Part shown: one piece after another, positions 54,922 through 63,308 of the stretch
Numbering within the stretch: position 1 is the first letter of the stretch
How the letters are laid out: every line of letters begins with the position of its first letter
Source of the DNA: CAVQOB01 sp963714325
GTDB lineage: Bacteria; Pseudomonadota; Alphaproteobacteria; Rhizobiales; Hyphomicrobiaceae
DNA length: 64,000 nucleotides
Direction of reading: 5' to 3'
NCBI GenBank assembly: GCA_963714325.1
Contig: CAVQOB010000010.1
Span: 292,715 to 356,714 of the forward strand
Made by a program: the position numbers and the translations under genes
Notes under the pieces: generated by a model
What the model was told of the DNA's origin: nothing
What the model saw: the letters and a program-made list of their open reading frames with translations, nothing else
Databases searched by the model: none

Positions 54922-55626
54922 TCAAGCCAGTTGCGTCTCACTTCCGGTGAGTTGCGCAATGAGTTCCGGCGTACCTTCGAAAACGATATGCCCATGCCCC
55001 ATCACGTACACGCGATTGGACACGCGCATCGCGACCGTCAGTTTCTGCTCGACGAGAAGCACGGCAACGCCCCGTCGGCTGATCTCGCGGATCATCTCGG
55101 TCACCACTTCGACGATCTTTGGTGCAAGCCCTTCGGTCGGCTCGTCGATGAGAATGACACGCGGATTGCCGAGCAGTGCACGACACATTGTCAGCATCTG
55201 CTGCTCGCCGCCCGAAAGCATACCGGCGGCGGTATTGTGCCTGACCTTGAGCTGCGGAAAGAACTCGTACATCTGGTCAATCGTCCAGGTCGGCACGCCG
55301 TCGCGAGGGGTCTGTAGACCAATTCGCAAGTTCTCTTCGACCGTGATATTGGCGAAGATCTCACGCTCTTCCGGCACATAGGCGATGCCAGAACAGCAGA
55401 TGCGGAAGGCGCGCTCGCCTGCGACGTTTCTTCCATCGAGCAACACGCGGCCGCGGGCCGGCCGTACCAGCCCCATGATGGACTTGATCGTCGTCGAGCG
55501 GCCGGAGCCATTGCGGCCGAGCAGGCTCACGATTTCGCCGCGCCCTATATTCATCGAAACACCTTGAAGCACGTGACTCTTGTCGTAGTAGGCGTGCACC
55601 GCCTCAAGCTCGAGCACTGGGGTCAT
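54922..55626 (-). CDS. livF: Branched-chain amino acid-type ABC importer ATPase LivF
   Basis: LivF is one of two ATPases of a Liv-type (HAAT) importer. The 234-residue protein has Q-loop VPEEREIFANITVEENL, signature LSGGEQQML, Walker B VILIDEPTEGLAP and switch region LLVEQKL. Walker A reads GRNGSGRST, with Arg where the canonical motif has Lys. The ATG at 55626 overlaps the livG stop (ATGA). The importer is embedded among catabolic genes, so its ligand is probably the cluster's substrate, not leucine; relatives import aromatic acids, amides or urea. Confidence 0.92.
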   Translation of the reverse strand: MTPVLELEAVHAYYDKSHVLQGVSMNIGRGEIVSLLGRNGSGRSTTIKSIMGLVRPARGRVLLDGRNVAGERAFRICCSGIAYVPEEREIFANITVEENLRIGLQTPRDGVPTWTIDQMYEFFPQLKVRHNTAAGMLSGGEQQMLTMCRALLGNPRVILIDEPTEGLAPKIVEVVTEMIREISRRGVAVLLVEQKLTVAMRVSNRVYVMGHGHIVFEGTPELIAQLTGSETQLA

Positions 55627-56436
55627 GACGCCACGACCTCCTCGCCGAGGTAGGCTTCCTGCACCTTTTTGTCGGCACGCACGGTCGCAGGATCGCCGGT
55701 GGCAATGACTTCGCCATACACAAGGACTGAGACTTGATCCGCCAGCGCGAAGACAACGCTCATGTCATGTTCGACAACCAGCAGCGTGCGCCCCTCTGTC
55801 ACCGCTCGGATGAGGTTCACAATGTAGGCTGTCTCCTCTCGCGACATGCCAGCCGTTGGCTCATCCAAAATGAGGACGGAGGGGTCGGTCGCGAGCGCCA
55901 TGCCGATTTCGAGGACGCGCTGCTCCGAGTAGGCGAGATCACCAGCGAGATCGTCGCGCCGTTTGCCGAGGCGCAGCCTGTTCGAGTAGTTCGTCGACTT
56001 CGGCATTGACCGTCTTCAAGTTCCGGACGGCAGCGGAACAGCGTCAGCCGATGGCCATGGCGTCCCATGACGGAAACGCGCAAATTTTCCGCGACGCTCA
56101 TGCGCGGAAACACGTTGGTTATCTGGAAAGACCGTGACAGGCCGCGCCGGGTGATGACGTGCGGGGGCAGTCCGGCGATCGACGCACCGTTGAGCAGGAT
56201 TTCACCAGCGTTTGGTTTATAGTGACCTGAAATCAGGTTGAAAAGAGTCGACTTGCCGGCTCCGTTGGGTCCGATCAACGCATGACGCTGGCCACGTGTC
56301 ACGACGAGGTCGACGCCACGAATGATCTCAATCGTGCCGAAAGATTTGCGTCACCTTGCGAAGCTCGAGTACAGGCTCGCTCGATCCGGTGAGAGACGCC
56401 GGCCGCAAGGTGGCTGCGAGTACGATTGTTGCTCAT
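55623..56436 (-). pseudogene. livG: ABC importer ATPase LivG (four frameshifts)
   Basis: The second Liv ATPase is spread over three frames. Readable pieces are LRPASLTGSSEPVLELRKVT, then KSFGTIEIIRGVDL joined to Walker A LIGPNGAGKST, then KTVNAEVDELLEQ, then DLAYSEQRVLEIGMALATD with Walker B LILDEPTAGM and the switch His in VVEHDMSVV. Four single-base removals (between 56400 and 56436, at 56348, at 56017-56020, at 55974) restore one frame of 269 residues. The ATG at 56436 has GGGAGG upstream, seven bases past livM. The ATPase motifs are otherwise perfect, including the Walker A Lys. Confidence 0.85.
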
Positions 56437-56442
56437 GCGCCG

Positions 56443-57747
56443 CTACGCCTCCCGATGAACTGTTGCCATCGAATGGGCAGCCGGCGCGGCGACGTGCTGA
56501 TCCTCAGTGGCAAGCTGCCAGGCTGCAACAGTCAACCGACGCGCCACCGGCAACATCAACGCGCCCGCACTCAACAGCGCGATCGGCATCGCCCAGGTCA
56601 GGAAGCCCAGCGGCTCGAACATCCTTCCAAAGAGCTTGTACGGAACCCAGGCGCCGCCGGCTGCTGCGCGTGATGCTCGATAGTCATCGGACATGACGAC
56701 ATGAATGCTCTCGACGGTGAATACCGTGCCAGCGAGCAACAGTGCCCCGAGCCAGGAGGCAGAGCAGATAGGGTGCGATCAGCTGGCGCCAGCCACGTCG
56801 AGCGCAGCTTGCGGGCATGCAGCGAGACCAGGCCGCCAAGCCCCTCTGGCAGGAACAGCATGACCAAGACGAAGACCAGTCCTTGATAGAGCAGCCACGA
56901 GCGCGTGAGGTCGGACATAATCCTGCCGAAATAGGTCATCACGGCGGCACCCAACGCTGGTCCGAAAAACGTGCCAGCCCCTCCGATGAAGGTATGCAGC
57001 ACGACGTTGGCCGAGTTTTGGCCCGAGAAGACTGTGTAATTTGCCAACTCGTTGGCGATCGCGAGCAAGCTGCCGGCCACGCCAGCGAACATGCAGGAGA
57101 TGGCGAAAATCACGGTGCGAGCCAAGCGTGTGTCGAAACCGAGGAAGCGCACGCGATGCTCATTGTCGCGCAGCGCCAGCGCTAGACGCCCGAGTGGCGT
57201 TTTGGTGAACGCCCACATGCACCACGCCGAGAACACGAACCCAGCCGAGCGTCAGGTAGTAAACGTGGCTATCTGGTCCAAAGCTCAGCCCCCACGAGGA
57301 AGCGCGCATTGTCGAGATGCCGGACTCCGCGCCGAACACAGTGTTCAAGCCCGGCGCAACGGAAACCAGCAACTCGGACAAAGCGAATGTCAACATCGCG
57401 AAATAAACGCCTGTCCGCTGCGTCGCAACCCATCCGAATACGAGTCCGGACAGAGCGCCGGCGGCTGCACCGGCGAGTGGCACGAGCGGCGTCGGGAACC
57501 AGAACACGTTCATCTCCACCGCGCGCATCAGATGCAGCGCCGCAAAGGCCCCTAGGCCATAGTACGCCGCGTGCCCGAACGACAACATGCCCGCCTGGCC
57601 CATCGCCAATGCGAAGGCAAGCGCGAACAGCGCCGCAATCATCATTTTGACAAACGCGTTCATCAGGTTGGGTGAGGCAAACAAGGGCAAGACGACGAGC
57701 GCCGCCACCGCGAGAGCAAGCAGGACAGCGCTCACTCTGCGGTTCAT
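56443..57747 (-). pseudogene. livM: ABC importer permease LivM (three frameshifts)
   Basis: LivM is a membrane subunit of the importer. From the ATG at 57747 the frame has the signature MGQAGMLSFGHAAYYGLGAF and GVYFAMLTFALSELL. It shifts at 57240-57242, 56792-56795 and 56752. Removing one base at each joins YYLTLGW to FVFSAWCMWAF, the LRST piece to WRQLIAPYLLCLL, and that to LGALLLAGTVFTVES. Repaired, it encodes 433 residues, longer than usual because of a C-terminal extension with one more hydrophobic segment (MPIALLSAGALML). The start overlaps the livH stop. Confidence 0.84.
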
Positions 57748-58687
57748 TGCTTGTCTCCCATCAAGCCGGCAGGCCGCAGCAGCAGCACCAGGATCATCAG
57801 CATGAACGGCACGCCGTTCGCGACAGTGGACAGCTTGAGCGTGAGGAGGCCGCCAACCTGACTGGCCCACTCCCCGAGACCGAACAAGCCGAGCAGCGAA
57901 CCGATCGATACATCCATGCCAACGGCGAACGAGATGAAGACGCCGATCATCAGCGAGGCGATCAGCGCACCGGTCACCGAACCAAGGCCGCCCACTGCCA
58001 CCACAACGAATAACAAGGTGCCGACTTCGACGGCCATGTTGGGCCCGGTCGGATAGAAGGCGCCGGCGACTGCTCCGGCAAGACCCGCCAAAGCAGTGCC
58101 AACCGAGAACACACCCGAGAAAAATGACCGGCAGATTGTGCCCCAACGCCTCGACCGTGAACGGCCTGATAAGTCGCCGCCCGCACGATGATGCCGACGC
58201 GGGTACGAGTGAGCAAGAGATACAGCAGTACGAACATGCCGATCGAGACCGCCCCCATGAACAGGCGATAAAACGGATAGTTCGTCTCGAAGATCGTGAA
58301 TGCTGCGAAGCGCATGTAATCGGGCATCTGGTAGCCGACAAGCGCATCACCGTAGAAGAGTTTGATGACCTCCTCGATGATAAAGGCGAGTCCGAAGGTG
58401 AGCAGCAGTTCGTGCGCGTGTCCATGGTGATGCACGCGACGCAGGAGGTATCGCTCGATGAGCGCGCCGACGGCTCCGGCGACGAGGGGCGCCAGCAACA
58501 GCCCGAGCCAAAAACCGCCCAGGCGGGACGCCGTATAGCCGACGTAGGCGCCAAGCATATAGAGCCAAGCGTGTGCAAAGTTGAGGACGCCCATCATACC
58601 GAAAATAAGCGTCAGTCCTGCCGAGACCATGAATAACAGCAGGCCGTGAACGACGCCGTTCAACAGCGAAACAACGAAATACTCCAT
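57744..58687 (-). pseudogene. livH: ABC importer permease LivH (two frameshifts)
   Basis: LivH is the other membrane subunit. From the ATG at 58687 (MEYFVVSLLNGVVHG) the frame shows the conserved IFGMMGVLNFAHAWLYMLGAY and LLTFGLAFIIEEVIKLFYG. Single extra bases at 58166-58168 and within the A5 run 58120-58124 break it. Without them RAATYRPFTVEALGHNLPVIF joins GVFSVGTALAGLAGAVAG and VGGLGSVTGALIASL. The repaired product has 313 residues and normal helices. The stop overlaps the livM start by ATGA. A GTG two codons upstream is an alternative start. Confidence 0.85.
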
Positions 58688-58831
58688 GAGCACCTTCGGT
58701 TAGCCGAATCATGAGTTGCAGCACGTTCACTGCTGACAGTCGCCACCCCTACCGCTGCGCCGCACCTATTCAGCACAGAAGTGTTAGGCGACCGGGTGTG
58801 CTCGATCTGGCACCCCGGTCGGTGCGCAGCC

Positions 58832-60085
58832 TCAGTTCGTCGGACGCTCCATCTTGCAGGTGTCTTGCACAGGCCCGGTGGCGTCCTTGCCACTCAGCAG
58901 CTTGACGGTCTTGAAGCCCTTGTCCGTGTTGTCAAACTTGTACTTGGCGTCCTTAGACACGATGGCGACGGCCGTCGGCGTCATCGCCTGGTGGTCTTCG
59001 CTCCGCATCGTGACAGGCCCCATGGGGCTCTCAACCGTCACCGTCTCCATCGCCAACCCGATAGCCTTGACGCTTACCTTGTCGCCGGGCTTCCCCTTCA
59101 GGGCCTTCAAGGACTCGCCCAACGCCAGGACGCCATTCACTGTGTCGCCTTGCACGTTGTACGGATACTGACCCGTCTTCGACTTGTATTCCTCGGCGAA
59201 CGCCTCGCTCTTGGCACCGTTGGCGTCGGGGAAGAAATGCTGGACGGTGTAGTGCCCAACTGCCGTGTCGCCAGCCGCTGCTATGTTGCCGGGCTGGTCG
59301 AGTGCCGTCGTGAGGAATGGCGTTTTCATCCCGGAATCAGCGGCGGCTTTGATCATCAGCAGCAGATCGTTGCCCCAATTGCCCGTGACAACGCTGCTGG
59401 GACCGGAGTCTTTGATCTTCGCGATGTAGGGCGCGAAGTCTTGCACCTTGTTGACGTCGTGCAGCACGTCGCCAACCACAGTATAACCGTATTGGCCGGC
59501 GTATCCGCGCGTGAGACGCTGGACGTCGTGACCCCAGCTGTAATTCTGCCCGATGATGTAGACCTTGTTGCCGAGTGCACCCGACTTTTTGGCGGCCGCG
59601 TACATCGCTCGCATGCGGCCTTCGGCATAGGTGTTCCAGCGGAAGTGATAAAAGTGGCATCGGGCGCCAGTGAGTTCCATCGCCTGGCCGCCCACATTGA
59701 TGAAGAGCACCTCGCGTCCAGGGTTCCGCGCGTTGTGCTTTTGAACGTCACCTGTGATTTGACCGGCAATCGCCGACGAAGCGCCCTGAATGACGATGTG
59801 AGCGCCGTCGTTGATGGCGGCCTTCAGCTTGTCGGCAGCCTCTGACGGGCCTGACTGGTTATCGTACTCAAGCAGTTGGATCCCGTCCGGCCAGGCCTTG
59901 TCGTTGGCCAATCGGGCCAAGCTGAACTTGACTGCTGTCTGGATCATCTTGCCGGTCAGGGATGCTGGTCCGGAAAAAGTCTCGATCAACGCGACCTTGA
60001 GCGGTTCCGCTGACGCTGCACTGGTCACTCCGAGTGCTGCGAGCATTGTGAGCAAACGAATAGATGGTTTGATTGTAGGATACAT
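58832..60085 (-). CDS. ABC importer periplasmic ligand-binding protein (LivK type)
   Basis: The 417-residue protein has a signal peptide cleaved near TSAASA-EP and a type 1 periplasmic ligand-binding fold. Visible pieces are VALIETFSGPASLTGKM, ADKLKAAINDGAHIVIQGASSAIAG, YIIGQNYSWGHDVQR and VVTGNWGNDLLLMIKAA. It starts the leftward livKHMGF-SDR-SDR-YciI-ALDH run, with GGGAGG before the ATG at 60085. Ligands of this subgroup include branched amino acids, aromatic acids and amides. A TATAA-N7-TTATA dyad lies 95 bases upstream. Confidence 0.9.
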   Translation of the reverse strand: MYPTIKPSIRLLTMLAALGVTSAASAEPLKVALIETFSGPASLTGKMIQTAVKFSLARLANDKAWPDGIQLLEYDNQSGPSEAADKLKAAINDGAHIVIQGASSAIAGQITGDVQKHNARNPGREVLFINVGGQAMELTGARCHFYHFRWNTYAEGRMRAMYAAAKKSGALGNKVYIIGQNYSWGHDVQRLTRGYAGQYGYTVVGDVLHDVNKVQDFAPYIAKIKDSGPSSVVTGNWGNDLLLMIKAAADSGMKTPFLTTALDQPGNIAAAGDTAVGHYTVQHFFPDANGAKSEAFAEEYKSKTGQYPYNVQGDTVNGVLALGESLKALKGKPGDKVSVKAIGLAMETVTVESPMGPVTMRSEDHQAMTPTAVAIVSKDAKYKFDNTDKGFKTVKLLSGKDATGPVQDTCKMERPTN

Positions 60086-60575
60086 GGACGGCCTCCCGGT
60101 GCTGCCGAAGTCGCTTATGCAGACTTCTTTTATTGAGGACCACCGTCCCTCACGCTTGAGGCACATGTCAAAGCCGTCATATAAACGCCTATTATACCAG
60201 CATACTGTTGCCTGCCGACCCGATCTGTCTCTACGTCTCAGCAAGAGCTGAAGGTGGTCGAAGTCGGCGGCCAGCGTCTCGGCAAGGGTGATGCGGTGAG
60301 CGAACTCGACCAGCCACTGCCGACCGCTCGCGGAGCGACCGATGCCACCTTGCTGCCGTTCTAAGTCGATCGTGTTACGCCGGCCTCGACGGCTGGTACG
60401 AGCAGCGGTGGCTGAGTTGACGGCGAGCTGCTAATGATTTGGCCGCAGTCCTAGAAACGAGAAGTGTGATGATCAGCACCGCGCGTGAGGCGCCAGCCAG
60501 CAGCTTTGTGCCGCAGTCACGCTTGGGCTCTGTTCGGTGCGCGTTGGGTGTCAGCAAGCAAGAAAGTGACTGAAA
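60086..60575. other. Divergent control region, livK-type gene and alcohol dehydrogenase
   Basis: These 490 bases lie between a leftward and a rightward gene and contain one operator-like dyad (60180-60196). A 40-codon open tract on the plus strand (about 60244-60363, ending TLLPF) reads like a protein tail but matches nothing I know. No RNA gene is seen. Confidence 0.5.
60180..60196. promoter_or_regulatory. Putative operator TATAA-N7-TTATA (copy 2)
   Basis: TATAA-ACGCCTA-TTATA lies 95 bases upstream of the livK-type start and 380 bases from the divergent alcohol dehydrogenase. Arms and spacer length equal those at 48033 and 61626, though the spacer sequence differs. It contains the LysR-type T-N11-A. 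Confidence 0.6.
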
Positions 60576-61601
60576 GTGCGCGGAATCATCTTCACCGGCG
60601 ATTGCACGGTCGAACTGGCAACATTCCCGGATCCGACACCCGGCCCCGGTGAGGTCGTTATCGAGATCAGAGCGTCCGGCATGTGCGGCAGCGACTTGCA
60701 TTTCTACCGCCGGCCGCGCGCGCAACTGCCGGCAACGCCCGTAATCATGGGGCATGAACCGTGCGGCGTGATCGCAGCGGTCGGCAAAGACGTGACGTTC
60801 CCCCACGCCCGCGTCGGAGCACGTGTCATGCAGCATCACTATTTCGGCTGCACGGCGTGCGAGTATTGCCGCTCCGGCTGGACACAGATGTGCAGGACCG
60901 TACCTGTCATCGTCTATAGCACCGACGCCCACGGCGCTCATGCACCCTACATAAAGTGTCGCGCGGAAACGGTCGTGCCACTCGACGATCGCCTCAGCTT
61001 TGCGGCAGGCGCTTCGATTTCGTGTGGCACCGGAACCGCCTGGGCTGCCTTCGAGCGCCTCAACCTGTCGGGCCGTGACACGCTCGCGGTCTTCGGCCAG
61101 GGCCCCGTGGGATTATCGGCGACGATGCTGGCAAAAGCCCAAGGCGCGCGGGTCATCGCGATCGACATCGAGCACAACCGTCTCGACAAGGCCAAGTTGT
61201 TCGGCGCGGATTATGTCGTCAACCCGCGTGATCGGTCGGCAATCGACGCCATTAGGGAGTTGACGGGAGGACAGGGTGCGTCGCTGGCACTCGAAACGTC
61301 TGGCGCCAAGGATGCCACTATGGATGCGCTGCGCTGTCTGAGACCGTGGGGAAAGGTCTGCCTTGTTGGGCTCGGCTCCGCATTCGAATTCTCACTAGCC
61401 GAGTTCCTGCGCTCTCAAATCCAAATCATCACATCGTGGACGATGTCGATCCAGCAGCAGAAGGCATGCGCGGACTTCGTCATCGACCGCTGTCTCGACG
61501 TCGACGCGCTCTTCACGGATCGCTGGACGTTGGACCAAGCGGACCAAGCCTATCGGCATTTCAATCGGCAGAGCGACGGCAAAGGTGTCTTTTTGCTGTG
61601 A
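60576..61601 (+). CDS. Zinc-dependent alcohol dehydrogenase (MDR family)
   Basis: The 341-residue enzyme is a sorbitol/threonine dehydrogenase-like MDR. Catalytic zinc ligands are Cys in GMCGSDLHFY and His-Glu in MGHEPCGV. The structural zinc site is the four-Cys set in GCTACEYCRSGWTQMC. The NAD(P) motif is VFGQGPVGLSATMLAKAQG at about residue 168. The start is the GTG at 60576. It is the first rightward gene of this arm and precedes a Bug-TctB-TctA transport set, so it may oxidise an alcohol or polyol imported by either system. Confidence 0.91.
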   Translation: MRGIIFTGDCTVELATFPDPTPGPGEVVIEIRASGMCGSDLHFYRRPRAQLPATPVIMGHEPCGVIAAVGKDVTFPHARVGARVMQHHYFGCTACEYCRSGWTQMCRTVPVIVYSTDAHGAHAPYIKCRAETVVPLDDRLSFAAGASISCGTGTAWAAFERLNLSGRDTLAVFGQGPVGLSATMLAKAQGARVIAIDIEHNRLDKAKLFGADYVVNPRDRSAIDAIRELTGGQGASLALETSGAKDATMDALRCLRPWGKVCLVGLGSAFEFSLAEFLRSQIQIITSWTMSIQQQKACADFVIDRCLDVDALFTDRWTLDQADQAYRHFNRQSDGKGVFLL

Positions 61602-61625
61602 AGCAGGAGCGACGGCAAAGCTAGA

Positions 61626-61642
61626 TATAACATCAATTTATA
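61626..61642. promoter_or_regulatory. Putative operator TATAA-N7-TTATA (copy 3)
   Basis: TATAA-CATCAAT-TTATA lies about 104 bases upstream of the Bug receptor start. Here the dyad extends to AGATATAA-N7-TTATATCT (61623-61645), perfect over eight bases per arm. It is the best of the three copies and contains the T-N11-A of LysR boxes. Confidence 0.65.
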
Positions 61643-61745
61643 TCTTGAGCGTCATGCATATTGCACAGCACCAGCCCTAGCGGTGAGAGTGAGCCGAACG
61701 CCCTCTGAGAGGCGTCAAGGACGCAAACCCTGGAGGAGACCTGAC

Positions 61746-62724
61746 ATGAAGGCATTCAAAGCAATCGCGGCTGCCGTCTTAGCAACAACCGGTGTGTTGA
61801 CGACGTCGGCTTTTGCACAGTCCTTCCCGGACAAACCGGTCAAGGTTGTGTTGCCGTTCCCAGCAGGGACGGGGCCGGACAATGTCATGCGGCAGGTCGC
61901 GGACAAGCTCGCCAAGCGTTGGGCGCATCCGATGACCATCGAGAACCGATCAGGCGCCAACGGCTGGACGGCAGTCGAAGCAGTCAAGTCGGCTCCAAAA
62001 GATGGCTATACGTTGCTGCAAGTCGATAACCTTCTGGTCACGCTTCAGCCGCACATCTTTAAAAAGCTGCCCTTCGACCCCATCAAAGATTTCGAGCCGG
62101 TTGCCTCTCTCTACCAGACGCACTTCTTTGTCGTCGTGCCGACGGCTTCGCCCTGGAAAAACATTCCTGACCTCGTTGCAGAGGCAAAGGCCAAGAACGG
62201 CGGGATGACTTACGGCTCTTCAGGCGTCGCAAGTCACATGCATCTTGGCGGCTCGATGCTGCAGAACGGCATGAACGTAAAGATGACGCACGTGCCGATT
62301 AAGGAAACGCCGCAAGTCTTCGTGGCCGTTGCTAATGGGGAAATGGGATGGGCGTTTGGAACAGCATCCTCGTCCGGTCCCATGTTCCGCTCGCAAAAGG
62401 TGAAATACCTCGCGCTTGCGGCTCCGTCGCGACATCCGAGCTTTCCCAATGTCCCGACGGTATCTGAGGCTGGTGGCCCCGCAAATTTCGAGTTGAAATC
62501 GTGGGTCGCTCTCTTGGCGCCCCGCGGCACACCCAAGGCCGTGGTCGATCGCATCAATGCAGACATTGCAGCCGTACTTGCAGAACCCGACATCAAAGAG
62601 AAGTTCACGGCTGTTGGCTTCACACCCTGGGCCAATACGCCAGGATGGCGTCGCCAAAGCGATCGACGATGACGGCAAGTTGTTTGGCGATGTCGCCAAA
62701 CGGGAAAAGATTTCGCTCGACTAA
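61746..62724 (+). pseudogene. Bug-family periplasmic receptor TctC (one late frameshift)
   Basis: The receptor of the adjacent TctB/TctA transporter has a Sec signal peptide ending TSAFAQ-SF. Motifs are VVLPFPAGTGPDNVMR, IENRSGANGWTAVEA, TYGSSGVASHMHLGG and THVPIKETPQVFVAV. The frame breaks near the end: removing one G of the GG in CCAGGATGG (about 62652-62653) replaces a premature stop by TPDGVAKAIDDDGKLFGDVA and ends SLD at 62724. The repaired product has 325 residues. GGAGGA precedes the ATG. Even unrepaired, it lacks only the last 17 residues or so. Confidence 0.87.
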
Positions 62725-62803
62725 GCGATTGCGCGACAACCAACACGCCTGCTGCTTCGATCAGCAGGCGTGTTGCCGTTTAGAATGATATCGGGGGACT
62801 TCC

Positions 62804-63298
62804 GTGAGCAAGCCAATTGCTATCCGCGCGCCGAAGGATTTCTGGATCGGTGCCATCTACCTTATCGCCGGCACCATCGGACTGCTGGTTGGACGAGACT
62901 ATCCGTTGGGCACAGCGGCCCGCATGGGACCCGGATTCTTCCCCGCGATCATCTCCACCTTGCTCATCCTATTCGGCGTGGCCGCTATCGTTCGCTCGTT
63001 CGTGACCAACGGTGACGCCGTCGGCAAAGTCCCATGGCGAGCATTGGCGCTGATCATCGGCGCTGCATGCGGGTTCGGCACCGCGTTGAATGCGGTCGGA
63101 TTTATTGCTGCAGCGGCTCTTCTCTTGCTGCTTTGTGCTGCTGCAAGTGAACACTTTCGGTTCGAATGGCGGGCAGTCGCTGGTCTCGTCGCCATGATTG
63201 CTGCCTGCTCCCTGGTTTTCGTCAAAGCGTTGGGCCTGCCGATGGCACTTGTCGGCCCGCATTTGAGATATGCCGTCCCATTCGGCCTCGGCAACTGA
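62804..63298 (+). CDS. tctB: Tripartite tricarboxylate transporter small permease TctB
   Basis: TctB is the poorly conserved four-helix subunit of TTT carboxylate importers. The 164-residue protein has hydrophobic helices at about 14-32, 42-66, 82-116 and 124-150. It carries the family's YPLGTAARMGPGFFPAIIS segment after helix 1. The start is a GTG at 62804 with GGGGGA upstream. It lies between the Bug receptor and tctA in the standard order tctC-tctB-tctA. Confidence 0.92.
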   Translation: MSKPIAIRAPKDFWIGAIYLIAGTIGLLVGRDYPLGTAARMGPGFFPAIISTLLILFGVAAIVRSFVTNGDAVGKVPWRALALIIGAACGFGTALNAVGFIAAAALLLLLCAAASEHFRFEWRAVAGLVAMIAACSLVFVKALGLPMALVGPHLRYAVPFGLGN

Positions 63299-63308
63299 GG
63301 CCTGACAG

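Noticed and set aside
55623..56006. Short separate ATPase gene of 127 codons
   Set aside because: It is the C-terminal part of LivG, lacking Walker A; the N-terminal part lies directly upstream in other frames.
57160..58578. 472-codon minus-strand frame taken as one protein
   Set aside because: Only its last part is LivM; the first 275 codons are mostly livH read out of frame. Treated as separate livH and livM genes with frameshifts.
60244..60363. Forty-codon plus-strand tract ending in TLLPF as a gene remnant
   Set aside because: It reads like a protein tail but has no start and no family I recognise; kept only as a note in the gap entry.
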